Assembly: GCA_034003625.1 (NCBI GenBank)
Contig: JAVEYG010000006.1
Span: forward strand, 62,001 to 126,000
Length of the DNA stretch: 64,000 bases
From: GWE2-42-39 sp034003625
GTDB lineage: Bacteria; Bacteroidota; Bacteroidia; Bacteroidales; Prolixibacteraceae
Direction: 5' to 3'
Every line of letters starts with the position of its first letter. Positions within the stretch are counted from its first letter, which is position 1. Both the position numbers and the translations under genes were made by a program. Below, in pieces: positions 27,472-36,199 of this stretch. A model generated the notes under the pieces. The model saw only the letters and a program-made list of their open reading frames with translations, made no database searches and was not told the DNA's origin.

Positions 27472-28833
27472 TTAAACATATCCCTGGGCAATCATGGCAT
27501 CGGCAACCTTCACAAAGCCTCCGATATTGGCGCCGCTCACATAATTTACCCAACCATCTTCCTGCCGCCCATATTTTATACACATCTCATGAATGTTCTT
27601 CATAATAGAATGTAGTTTTTCGTCTACTTCTTCGCGGCTCCACGAAAGGCGCATACTGTTTTGTGTCATTTCCAGTCCCGATACGGCAACTCCGCCCGCA
27701 TTGGCCGCTTTGCCCGGGGCAAAAAATATTTTCTTTTCCAGAAAATGGGTTACAGCCCGTTCAGTGCAGCCCATATTCGATGTTTCAACCACATGTCTGC
27801 ATCCGTTCGCTACAAGTTTTTCCGCATCTTCAATGTCGAGTTCATTCTGAATAGCACAAGGGAAGGCCATATCTGCCTTCACTCCCCAGGGCTTTTCCCC
27901 GGGATAAAACGTGGCATTCGGAAAACGTTCGGAATAGGGTTGCACCACGTCGTTGTTTGAGGCCCGTAGTTCCAGCATGAAATTCCATTTCTCGGGAGTC
28001 CCGATACCATCCGGATCATAAACAAAACCATCGGGCCCTGAAATGGTAACCACTTTTGCCCCCAACTGCGAGGCTTTCATTGTTACCCCCCACGAAACGT
28101 TGCCAAAGCCCGAAACCAATACCGTTTTCCCATTAATGGTATCTCCGGAAAGCTTCATCATTTCTTCGGCAAAATAAACCGAGCCAAAACCGGTTGCCTC
28201 GGGCCGGATGAGCGATCCCCCCCAGCCAACCCCTTTGCCGGTTAAAACACCGGTGAACTCGTTGCGAAGGCGCTTGTACTGCCCAAACAGGTAGCCAATT
28301 TCGCGGCCACCGACACCAATATCGCCTGCGGGCACATCGGTATTTGGCCCAATGTGGCGTTGCAGTTCAGTCATAAAACTTTGGCAAAAACGCATTACTT
28401 CGTTGTCGCTCTTGTTTTTCGGGTCGAAATCAGAACCACCCTTCCCACCGCCCATCGGTAAACTGGTGAGGCTGTTTTTCAGCACCTGTTCAAAAGCAAG
28501 AAATTTGAGAGTGGCCAGGTTGACCGTCGGGTGAAAACGCAAGCCGCCTTTGTACGGCCCGATGGCCGAATTCATTTCGATACGGTACCCACGGTTTACG
28601 TGTACATCGCCACGGTCGTCGACCCAGGGGACGCGAAAGGTAATGACCCGTTCAGGCTCCACCATCCGTTCCATAATTTTTGCTTTGATGTAACGCGGGT
28701 TCGATAACAGGAAAGGGGCCAACGATCCCACCACTTCGTGTACGGCCTGATGAAATTCTTTCTGATGAGGATCCCTGGCTTTTACATATTCCATAAAATC
28801 CTCAACAAACTGTTCGGTAGTTTTCTGGTACAT
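27472..28833 (-). CDS. gdhA: NADP-type glutamate dehydrogenase
   Basis: A 453-aa protein matching the hexameric bacterial GDH family in length. It interconverts 2-oxoglutarate plus ammonia and L-glutamate. Visible motifs: the substrate-binding GGGKGGSDFDP with the catalytic lysine region, VPAGDIGVGGREIGYLFGQY, and the Rossmann fold VLVSGFGNVSWGVTMKASQL. The ATG at 28833 (MYQKTTEQF) is chosen; the frame continues to 28875 but with no GDH-like residues. The gene is monocistronic, with a large inverted repeat 55-125 bp upstream that may be an operator. Confidence 0.95.
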   Translation of the reverse strand: MYQKTTEQFVEDFMEYVKARDPHQKEFHQAVHEVVGSLAPFLLSNPRYIKAKIMERMVEPERVITFRVPWVDDRGDVHVNRGYRIEMNSAIGPYKGGLRFHPTVNLATLKFLAFEQVLKNSLTSLPMGGGKGGSDFDPKNKSDNEVMRFCQSFMTELQRHIGPNTDVPAGDIGVGGREIGYLFGQYKRLRNEFTGVLTGKGVGWGGSLIRPEATGFGSVYFAEEMMKLSGDTINGKTVLVSGFGNVSWGVTMKASQLGAKVVTISGPDGFVYDPDGIGTPEKWNFMLELRASNNDVVQPYSERFPNATFYPGEKPWGVKADMAFPCAIQNELDIEDAEKLVANGCRHVVETSNMGCTERAVTHFLEKKIFFAPGKAANAGGVAVSGLEMTQNSMRLSWSREEVDEKLHSIMKNIHEMCIKYGRQEDGWVNYVSGANIGGFVKVADAMIAQGYV

Positions 28834-28888
28834 AGCTGTAAGTATTAGATAACGAAAGTTCGAAAAACAAATCAATCTCTACAAGCTG

Positions 28889-28956
28889 TTTTGCAACAGA
28901 ACGAGGAAAAAAGAACTATCAATTTAAAATTGTTTGGGACTGTTTCTGTTGCAAAA
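28889..28956. promoter_or_regulatory. 13-bp perfect inverted repeat in the gdhA/cyclophilin divergent region
   Basis: TTTTGCAACAGAA (28889-28901) and TTCTGTTGCAAAA (28944-28956) are exact reverse complements; near the centre lies a second palindrome, CAATTTaAAATTG (28920-28932). The arrangement fits a dimeric or looping regulator site controlling gdhA (start 28833), possibly also the divergent gene at 29164. The remainder of this 330-bp region shows only a -7 box for the latter. Confidence 0.4.
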
Positions 28957-29128
28957 TAACACAAATGAAAGTTCGGCAATTAAAACTATCACAACATGAT
29001 TTCGGTCATCTTTTCTGAAACGCGTATTTCATTGTTCTCATGACAGAATAAAATCAGGAAGGACAGAACTGCTATTTTGAAAGCAACAAGCATTTCGGGA
29101 AGAAAAGCAGGCTTTTGTAAAGATTGTT

Positions 29129-29136
29129 TACCTTTG
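29129..29136 (+). promoter_or_regulatory. -7 promoter box of the cyclophilin gene
   Basis: TACCTTTG matches TAnnTTTG, 27 nt before the ATG. No TTG lies at the expected -33 position. Confidence 0.5.
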
Positions 29137-29163
29137 TCGCAAAATTAAAAAACAGAAAAAAAT

Positions 29164-29601
29164 ATGAAGCAGGCAGAAATCCATACCAGCAAAGGGGTAA
29201 TGAAAGTGAGTTTTTTTGAGGAAGACGCCCCCGGAACAGTGGCCAATTTTATTAACTTATCGGAAAGCGGCTTTTACAACGGGCTTACTTTTCACCGCGT
29301 GATCCCCAATTTTGTCATTCAGGGCGGTTGCCCCGACGGGACAGGCGCCGGGGGACCGGGTTACTCCATCAAATGCGAACTGACCGGCAACAACCAGTAC
29401 CACGACCGCGGCGTCTTGTCGATGGCACATGCCGGGCGCAACACCGGGGGGTCACAGTTTTTTATATGTCATAACAGGCAGAACACCAAACACCTTGACC
29501 GGAACCATACCTGCTTCGGGAAAGTATACGAAGGGCTGGAAGTAATCGACGCGATCCGTGCGGGCGACCTGATTGAGAAAATCGTTATTACGGAAGAATA
29601 A
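29164..29601 (+). CDS. Peptidyl-prolyl cis-trans isomerase, cyclophilin type
   Basis: A 145-aa single-domain cyclophilin without a signal peptide, so cytoplasmic. Motifs: FHRVIPNFVIQGGCPDGTGA (catalytic Arg in FHRV), then GVLSMAHAGRNTGGSQFFIC and HLDRNHTCFGKVYEGLEVID. It catalyses isomerisation of peptide bonds before proline. The EamA gene follows after 28 nt, so the two may be co-transcribed. Confidence 0.95.
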   Translation: MKQAEIHTSKGVMKVSFFEEDAPGTVANFINLSESGFYNGLTFHRVIPNFVIQGGCPDGTGAGGPGYSIKCELTGNNQYHDRGVLSMAHAGRNTGGSQFFICHNRQNTKHLDRNHTCFGKVYEGLEVIDAIRAGDLIEKIVITEE

Positions 29602-29629
29602 AAAAGGTTTTTTTTATTGCTTAAACCCG

Positions 29630-30517
29630 ATGTCGAATAACCTGAAAGGAATCCTGTTCACCCTCAGCTCGGTTGCCTTTTTCTCATTGATGGCGGCGCT
29701 GGTACGGTCAATTCCCCATGTTTCGTCGTTTCAGTCGAGTTTTTTCCGTTTTTCCATCGGCTTAGGGATCATCGGTATACTGGGTTTGTTTCGCATCGTC
29801 CCGATGCAGTTTAACGACCGAAAAAATCTTTTTCTCCGCGGCCTTATCGGCGGGATTGCCGTGTTCCTTTTCTATCTCGCTATCGTAAAACTGGGTATCG
29901 GCAAAGGTTCGGCATATGTATATTCTTATCCGGTTTTTGCCACCCTTTTCAGTATGATCATGCTGAAAGAAAAAGTGGAACCCGTCAAATTTATACCGAT
30001 TGCATCAGCCATCGGCGGGCTTATTCTGCTTTCAACCGGAAAAACAGGCGGCCCGTTGTTGGGCTTTGGAATAAATGAACTGATCGCCATTGCAGGTTCG
30101 CTGACCACAGGTTTGGCTGTTGTTTTTGTAAAAAAGCTGCACGACAGCGACAATTCTTACTCCATTTTTTTCTCGCAAAGCATCATCGGGTTCTGGTTGT
30201 TCCTGATCCCGTCGGGCTTGCACCAGGGACAGGGCAATTCTTCAGACCTTATTATTCTGTTAGCCATCGGGTTGGTAGCAACCCTCGGGCAGTTGTTTAT
30301 GACCGAAGGATACCGTTATGTAAACGTGGCCACTGGTTCACTTTTTCAATTATTGGTACCTGTTCTCAACCTGCTAATGGCATACTTCATTTTTGGAGAA
30401 GAATTTAATACAAAAGAGTCTATCGGGGCAATTATCATTATTGCATCCTGTTTTGCCTTAGTGCTCATCAATTACCGGATGGGCATCAAATCACGGATAC
30501 TTAAAATGGTGGAATAA
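29630..30517 (+). CDS. EamA/DMT-family transporter
   Basis: A 295-aa inner-membrane protein with about ten hydrophobic segments in two EamA repeats (first from residue 5, second from about 150). Such proteins export or exchange small metabolites; the substrate cannot be read from sequence. The ATG at 29630 (MSNNLKGILFTLSS) is chosen; the frame reaches back to 29573, overlapping the cyclophilin gene, but those residues are polar and not family-like. Confidence 0.85.
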   Translation: MSNNLKGILFTLSSVAFFSLMAALVRSIPHVSSFQSSFFRFSIGLGIIGILGLFRIVPMQFNDRKNLFLRGLIGGIAVFLFYLAIVKLGIGKGSAYVYSYPVFATLFSMIMLKEKVEPVKFIPIASAIGGLILLSTGKTGGPLLGFGINELIAIAGSLTTGLAVVFVKKLHDSDNSYSIFFSQSIIGFWLFLIPSGLHQGQGNSSDLIILLAIGLVATLGQLFMTEGYRYVNVATGSLFQLLVPVLNLLMAYFIFGEEFNTKESIGAIIIIASCFALVLINYRMGIKSRILKMVE

Positions 30518-30602
30518 CTCTACAGAGTAACCAACAATTCCTTATCTGCTCCCGGATTACAAAACTCGGAGGGTAAAACGATACACTCTGCCCGGTTTTT
30601 CC

Positions 30603-30610
30603 TATCTTTG
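30603..30610 (+). promoter_or_regulatory. -7 promoter box of leuS
   Basis: TATCTTTG matches TAnnTTTG, 38 nt before the leuS ATG; no clear -33 box. Confidence 0.5.
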
Positions 30611-30648
30611 CGCCTCAGTTTTAAAATGCTTTAAATCAACCTGTACAA

Positions 30649-33303
30649 ATGGACTATAAATTCCGGGAGATCGAAGCCAAATGGCAACAATACTGGGAGG
30701 AAAACAAAACCTTCAAAACTAAAAACGATTTTTCAAAACCAAAATATTACATACTCGACATGTTCCCGTACCCGTCGGGCGCCGGGCTCCATGTCGGCCA
30801 TCCGGAAGGCTATACGGCCACCGATATTATCAGCCGTTACAAACGGATGAAAGGGTTCAACGTGCTGCACCCCATGGGCTGGGACGCTTTTGGGCTGCCC
30901 GCCGAACAATATGCCATGCAAACCGGGACGCACCCGGCCATTACCACGCAACGAAACTGCGACACTTTCCGCCGCCAGATCAAAGCGCTGGGCTTGAGCT
31001 ACGACTGGGACCGCGAAATAAACACCACCGACCCGAAATATTTCAAATGGACACAGTGGATTTTCATCCAGTTGTACAATACCTGGTTTGATGTCCAACA
31101 GGGCAAAGGCCGCCCCATCAGCGAACTGCCCATTCCTTCAGAAATAAAAGAAAAAGGCGAAGCTGCCGTAAAAGAATACATCGGCAAAAAACGCCTGGCT
31201 TATTACGACAATGCACAGGTTTGGTGGTGCGACTCGTGCAAAACGGTATGTGCCAACGAAGAAGTGCTGACCGATGGCTCGCACGAAAAATGCGGCAACC
31301 AGGTCTCCCGTAAAAACCTGAAACAATGGCTGCTGCGTATTCCTCATTATGCACAGCGCCTGCTCGAAGGCCTCGACGAACTCGACTGGCCCGAAGGTGT
31401 AAAAGACATGCAGAAAAACTGGATCGGCAAATCGACTGGGGCGGAAGTGGATTTCGCAATTGACGGACTGGACGAAAAAATAAGGGTGTACACCACCCGT
31501 CCGGATACCTTGTTTGGCGCAACCTATATGGTGGTTTCGCCCGAACACCCGATGCTCGAAAAAGTAACGGCTGCCGACTATTCAGAAAAAGTAAAAAAAT
31601 ATGTGCAGGCGGCTTCACTGAAGTCGGACCTCGACCGCACCGAACTGGCCAAAGAAAAAACCGGTGTGTTTACCGGACGGTATGCCATCAATCCGGTAAC
31701 CGGCAATAAGATTCCTGTCTGGGTAGCCGATTATGTGTTGATGGGCTATGGAACAGGCGCCATCATGGCCGTTCCGGCGCACGACACCCGCGACTTCGAA
31801 TTTGCTGTAAAATTCGATATTCCGGTGATCTGTATCCTCGACCCGAAAGATGCCGGTGAAGAAATCCGTGCACAAGTGTTGGCCGGCAAAGCCTGCTGGA
31901 CCGACGACGGCGTGTACATCAATTCGGCCAGCGACATGACCGGATTGGATATTAACGGGCTGAATAAAAAAGAAGGGATTGCCAAAACAATCGAATGGTT
32001 GGGCGAACGCGGATTAGGAAAAGCTACGGTCAATTTCAAACTGCGCGACTGGCTGTTCAGCCGCCAGCGTTACTGGGGCGAACCGTTCCCGGTCATCCAC
32101 TGGGAAGATGGCGAGGTGAGCCTGCTCGATGAAAGCGAATTGCCGCTTGAACTGCCGCAATTAGAAAAATACCAGCCCGGAGAAGGAGGCGAATCGCCCT
32201 TGTCGAATGCCCCCGAATGGCTCGAAGTGGTAGACAAAAACGGGCGCAAAGGGCGCCGCGAAACCAATACCATGCCACAGTGGGCCGGTTCGTGCTGGTA
32301 CTATCTGCGTTATATCGACCCGAAAAACGATGAAAAAATATTCGACCCGAAATTAGAAAACTACTGGATGCCGGTTGATTTATATATCGGTGGCGCCGAA
32401 CATGCGGTGCTGCACCTGTTGTATTCGCGTTTCTGGCACAAAGTGCTGTTCGACCTGGGCATTGTTTCAACCAATGAACCGTTTAAAAAACTTTACAACC
32501 AGGGGATGATCCTCGCGTTTGCCTACGAAACGGCAACAGGCGCCAAAGTGGCTTCCGACCTGGTGGAAGAAAAAGACGGTAAATATTTTCATACCGAAAC
32601 GGGTGAAGAACTGCGGCAGATTGTGGCAAAAATGTCGAAGTCGCTGAAAAATGTGGTGAACCCCGACGATGTCTGCGAACGTTACGGGGCCGACTCGTTG
32701 CGCCTGTACGAAATGTTCATGGGCCCGCTCGACGATACCAAACCCTGGGCCGAAAATGGCGTGAAAGGAGTGTTTGGCTTCTTAAACCGTGTATGCCGTT
32801 TCTTTGCCAATCCTGAAAATATTGTAGACGGAGAAGAAGATCGTGAAACCGCGAAACTGCTGCACCAGACCATCAAAAAAGTAGGTGAAGATATTGAGAA
32901 CCTGAAATTCAATACCGGTATTTCGGCGCTGATGGTTTTCAATAACCTGGCCTATAAAAAAGGAAAGGTGACTAAAGCCACCGCCGAAACATTTGCAAAA
33001 ATACTTTCGCCGTATGCGCCGCACCTGGCCGAAGAATTGTGGCAACTGTACGGGTACAGCGAAACGCTGGCTTACGAACCGTGGCCGCAGGTTGATCTGA
33101 GCCTGATGGAAGAAGACACGTTTGAATACCCGGTTTCGTTCAACGGAAAGATGCGTTTCAAGCTTGAGCTTCCGGCTGACATGCCGGTTGCCGAAATCGA
33201 AAAAGCCGCCCTGTCACATGAGCTGGCGCAAAGATGGACCGAAGGCAAAACACCCAAAAAGGTGATTATTGTTCCGAAGAAGATTATCAATATTGTAGTG
33301 TAA
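30649..33303 (+). CDS. leuS: Leucyl-tRNA synthetase
   Basis: An 884-aa class I synthetase that charges tRNA-Leu in the cytoplasm. The HIGH-type motif is in YPSGAGLHVGHPEGYTATD (about residue 45), the KMSKS loop in VAKMSKSLKNVVNPDD (about residue 662), and the inserted CP1 editing domain shows the threonine-rich segment VYTTRPDTLFGATYMV. It ends in the usual small C-terminal domain (PKKVIIVPKKIINIVV). Length is standard. Followed by a large hairpin-repeat array. Confidence 0.97.
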   Translation: MDYKFREIEAKWQQYWEENKTFKTKNDFSKPKYYILDMFPYPSGAGLHVGHPEGYTATDIISRYKRMKGFNVLHPMGWDAFGLPAEQYAMQTGTHPAITTQRNCDTFRRQIKALGLSYDWDREINTTDPKYFKWTQWIFIQLYNTWFDVQQGKGRPISELPIPSEIKEKGEAAVKEYIGKKRLAYYDNAQVWWCDSCKTVCANEEVLTDGSHEKCGNQVSRKNLKQWLLRIPHYAQRLLEGLDELDWPEGVKDMQKNWIGKSTGAEVDFAIDGLDEKIRVYTTRPDTLFGATYMVVSPEHPMLEKVTAADYSEKVKKYVQAASLKSDLDRTELAKEKTGVFTGRYAINPVTGNKIPVWVADYVLMGYGTGAIMAVPAHDTRDFEFAVKFDIPVICILDPKDAGEEIRAQVLAGKACWTDDGVYINSASDMTGLDINGLNKKEGIAKTIEWLGERGLGKATVNFKLRDWLFSRQRYWGEPFPVIHWEDGEVSLLDESELPLELPQLEKYQPGEGGESPLSNAPEWLEVVDKNGRKGRRETNTMPQWAGSCWYYLRYIDPKNDEKIFDPKLENYWMPVDLYIGGAEHAVLHLLYSRFWHKVLFDLGIVSTNEPFKKLYNQGMILAFAYETATGAKVASDLVEEKDGKYFHTETGEELRQIVAKMSKSLKNVVNPDDVCERYGADSLRLYEMFMGPLDDTKPWAENGVKGVFGFLNRVCRFFANPENIVDGEEDRETAKLLHQTIKKVGEDIENLKFNTGISALMVFNNLAYKKGKVTKATAETFAKILSPYAPHLAEELWQLYGYSETLAYEPWPQVDLSLMEEDTFEYPVSFNGKMRFKLELPADMPVAEIEKAALSHELAQRWTEGKTPKKVIIVPKKIINIVV

Positions 33304-33349
33304 TAAAGCGTCCCCACGCTATAACGCATAACAAAACGAGACGCATTGC

Positions 33350-34615
33350 GATATATCGAAGAAGCCCAACGGGCTTCAATGTGAATAGCCACGTGGTGAA
33401 ACCCGTGGTTGATGTGCATGCAACATAACCGGCAAGCGCGAGGTGAACCCAAAAAACACGGGGTGCAACCCATGGTTGATTTGCAACCCGTGGCAACAAA
33501 TACCCACCGCGGGCAAAACCACAAATGTGGTTGAATACGAAACAACAGGTAATATTATTCAACCACCTTCGTGGTTGTTGAAATATTTGCAATTCGTTAC
33601 CCACGCATTTCATTCCCATGCAACCCCATGCCACGTATTTCATACCCCACGTATTCCATACCCCACGCATTTCATACCCCACGTATTTCATACGTGGCTA
33701 TTCACGTTTAATCGCTTCGCGATTATGGTTGTCCCCGGCAATGGTTCCATGCGGCGAAACGGGCGGAACCCGTTTTATTTGAATAACCACGGGTTGCAAC
33801 CCGTGGCAACAAATGCCCACCGCAGACAAAACCACGAATGTGGTTGAATGGCATGGATCAGCAATTGATTGACAATGTTCAACCCCTCCCAGGGTTGTTT
33901 TGGGGCATCATTATTTCCACGCATTTCATTCCCATGTAACCCCATGCCACGTATTTCATTCCCACGTATTCCATACCCCACGTATTTCATACGTGGCTAT
34001 TCATATTTAATCGCTTTGCGATTATGGTTGTCCCCGGCAATGGTGCCATGCGGCCAAACGGGCGGGACCCGTTTAATTTGAATAACCACGTTGTACCCGT
34101 GGCAACGAATGCCCACCGCAGACAAAACCACGAATGTGGTTGAATGACAGGGATCAATGATTGGTTCAAAATGTTCAACCCCTCCCAGGGTTGTTTTGGG
34201 GCATCATTATTTCCACGCATTTCATTCCCATGTAACCCCATGCCACGTATTTCATTCACACGTATTCCATACCCCACGCATTTCATACGTGGCTATTCAC
34301 GTTTAATCGCTTCGCGATTATGATTGCCTCGGGCAATGGTGCCATGCGGCCAAACGGGTGAAACCCGTTCAATGTGAATAGGCATGGGTTGTACCCGTGG
34401 CAACGAATGCCCACCGCAGACAAAACCACGAATGTGGTTGAATGACAGGGATCAATGATTGGTTCAAAATGTTCAACCCCTCCCAGGGTTGTTTTGGGGC
34501 ATCATTATTTCCACGCATTTCATTCCCATGTAACCCCATGCCACGTATTTCATTCACACGTATTCCATACCCCACGCATTTCATACGTGGCTATTCACGT
34601 TTAATCGCGAAGCGA
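33350..34615. repeat. Hairpin-rich ~300-bp repeat array (four imperfect copies)
   Basis: The landmark CCCACCGC(A/G)(G/C)(A/G)CAAAACCAC recurs at 33503, 33816, 34112 and 34410, periods 313, 296 and 298 bp. Every copy is a string of short perfect hairpins: CCACGTAT-TTC-ATACGTGG, AATCGC-TTC-GCGATT, AACGGGT-GAA-ACCCGTT, CCACGGGTTG/CAACCCGTGG, ACCAC-GAAT-GTGGT; at the left edge GAAGCCC-AAC-GGGCTTC. The array fills the gap between leuS and pgk. The minus-strand open frames across it are repetitive, variable and not protein-like. No transposase gene is attached. Confidence 0.85.
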
Positions 34616-34624
34616 TTAAAACAA

Positions 34625-34660
34625 AAAGCCCGAAGGGTTGTCCTCCGGGCTTTTAATTTT
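34625..34660. terminator. Bidirectional intrinsic terminator between leuS array and pgk
   Basis: AAAAGCCCG and CGGGCTTTT form a strong stem around a 12-nt loop (34625-34656). On the minus strand it lies about 20 nt past the pgk stop and is followed by a T-rich tract; on the plus strand it also ends in T residues. Confidence 0.75.
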
Positions 34661-34675
34661 TATTTCAGTACGAAA

Positions 34676-35869
34676 TTATTCCCCACGAACGGCTGCAATT
34701 CCCGGAAGAACTTTCCCTTCCAGGGTTTCCAACATCGCGCCACCGGCGGTTGAGATGTAAGAAACACCTTCGGCAATACCGAATTTGTTTACAGCGGCCA
34801 CCGAGTCGCCACCACCAACCAATGAGAACGCGCCATTTTTAGTTGCTTCCACAATTGCATCGCCAATTGCTTTTGTACCGGCAGCAAAGGCATCCATTTC
34901 AAATACGCCGGCAGGGCCGTTCCAAAGGATTGTTTTGGAGTTGCCAATCACTTCCTTGAAAGTGACAATGGTTTCGGGGCCTACGTCCAATCCCATCCAG
35001 CCGTCTTTGATCCCGCCTGCAGGGCAGATTTCTGTATTGGCATCGTTTGCAAATTTATCAGCAGCAACACAGTCAGAAGCAATAACTAAGTTCACCCCTT
35101 TTTCTTTTGCCGTTGCAATAATACTTTTCGCCAGGTCAAGGTAGTCGTCTTCACACAACGATGAACCGATGTTCCCACCCATTGCTTTCACAAAAGTAAA
35201 GATCATCCCGCCACCGATAATCAGGTTGTCCACTTTGGACAGCATGTTTTCGATGATGGTAATTTTAGTCGAAACTTTAGCGCCACCCATAATGGCCGTT
35301 AGCGGACGGGCAGGTTTCGAGACCACTTTATCGAGGCTTTCCACTTCGCTTTCAACCAAATATCCGAACATTTTGTCGTTCGGGAAAAATTGGGCCATCA
35401 CAGCAGTCGAAGCATGGGCGCGGTGAGCCGTTCCGAATGCGTCGTTTACCCAGCAATCGCCCAATTCGGCCAGTTGGCGCGAAAATTCAACATCGCCTTT
35501 TTCTTCTTCTTTATGGAAACGGAGGTTTTCGAGCAACAATACTTCGCCCGGTTTCAGCGCTTTCGCCATTGTTTTCACTTCGTCGCCCACGCAATCGGGA
35601 GCCAGTTTCACGTCAACGCCCAGCAGGTTGCTGAAATGATTTACCAAATGGCGCATCGAATATTTGTCTTCCGGTCCGTTTTTCGGACGGCCAAAATGAG
35701 ACATGATCACAGGGGAACCGCCTTTTTCAATAACCTTTTTGATGGTTGGTATGGCTGCACGGATACGAGTGTCGTCGGTGATCTCGAAATTTTCATTCAA
35801 CGGGACGTTAAAATCGACGCGGATCAACGCTTTTTTCCCGGCAAAATCATAGGTGCTGATTGTTTGCAT
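34676..35869 (-). CDS. pgk: Phosphoglycerate kinase
   Basis: A 397-aa cytoplasmic glycolytic enzyme transferring phosphate between 1,3-bisphosphoglycerate and ADP. The signature RVDFNVPLNENFEITDDTRI is at residues 17-36, the substrate segment VIMSHFGRPKNGPEDKYSMR follows, and the C-terminal nucleotide domain ends with FSLVGGGDSVAAVNKFG and VSYISTAGGAMLETLEGK. Length is standard. Preceded by a -7 box at 35902-35909 and followed by a strong terminator, so probably monocistronic. Confidence 0.97.
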   Translation of the reverse strand: MQTISTYDFAGKKALIRVDFNVPLNENFEITDDTRIRAAIPTIKKVIEKGGSPVIMSHFGRPKNGPEDKYSMRHLVNHFSNLLGVDVKLAPDCVGDEVKTMAKALKPGEVLLLENLRFHKEEEKGDVEFSRQLAELGDCWVNDAFGTAHRAHASTAVMAQFFPNDKMFGYLVESEVESLDKVVSKPARPLTAIMGGAKVSTKITIIENMLSKVDNLIIGGGMIFTFVKAMGGNIGSSLCEDDYLDLAKSIIATAKEKGVNLVIASDCVAADKFANDANTEICPAGGIKDGWMGLDVGPETIVTFKEVIGNSKTILWNGPAGVFEMDAFAAGTKAIGDAIVEATKNGAFSLVGGGDSVAAVNKFGIAEGVSYISTAGGAMLETLEGKVLPGIAAVRGE

Positions 35870-35901
35870 ATTTGTTTTTTTAAGTTACTTAAACATGATT
35901 T

Positions 35902-35909
35902 CAAAGATA
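35902..35909 (-). promoter_or_regulatory. -7 promoter box of pgk
   Basis: Minus-strand TATCTTTG matches TAnnTTTG, 32 nt before the pgk ATG at 35869. A -33 box is not obvious. Confidence 0.5.
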
Positions 35910-36018
35910 GAAAAATATATTCCTCCTGAAACGAAGGGCATCCTTGCTGAATAACAGGATTAATGATAAAATAAAAAAACAACTGCCTGTCTGCGTCCCC
36001 TGTTTGTTCTTTCTATCT

Positions 36019-36080
36019 GCCATTCATGGTCATTTGCAATCATTAAATTGTTTTGAAACCATGAATGGCTACAAATGACT
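36019..36080. repeat. Inverted repeat of GCCATTCATGGT type in the pgk/holB intergenic region
   Basis: GCCATTCATGGT (36019-36030) is mirrored exactly by ACCATGAATGGC (36058-36069); next to it GTCATTTG and CAAATGAC repeat the pattern in permuted order. It resembles a small non-autonomous element remnant. The other bases of the 330-bp gap show no gene, only the -7 box at 36168. Confidence 0.5.
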
Positions 36081-36167
36081 ACAAAATAAGACCAGTCAAA
36101 CTGGAAGGATATTCATTAAATAAAAAATTTCCCTGACGGAACCGGCGGTTATGGAAGCAGGAATTTG

Positions 36168-36175
36168 TATTTTTG
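36168..36175 (+). promoter_or_regulatory. -7 promoter box that decides the delta' start
   Basis: TATTTTTG overlaps the TTG codon at 36173 that would otherwise be an upstream start. If this box is used, transcription begins after that TTG and the ATG at 36200 is the only possible start. Confidence 0.45.
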
Positions 36176-36199
36176 GACTTCTTCAAAAAAAATGATAAT

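Noticed and set aside
33350..34615. Possible CRISPR, retron or integron array
   Set aside because: Copies are ~300 bp with several hairpins and no spacers; no reverse transcriptase, integrase or attC-like cassette genes are near.
33287..34753. Several 70-134 codon open frames in both strands between leuS and pgk
   Set aside because: All consist of translated hairpin repeats (e.g. NEMRGNNDAP on the minus strand); no conserved protein pattern.
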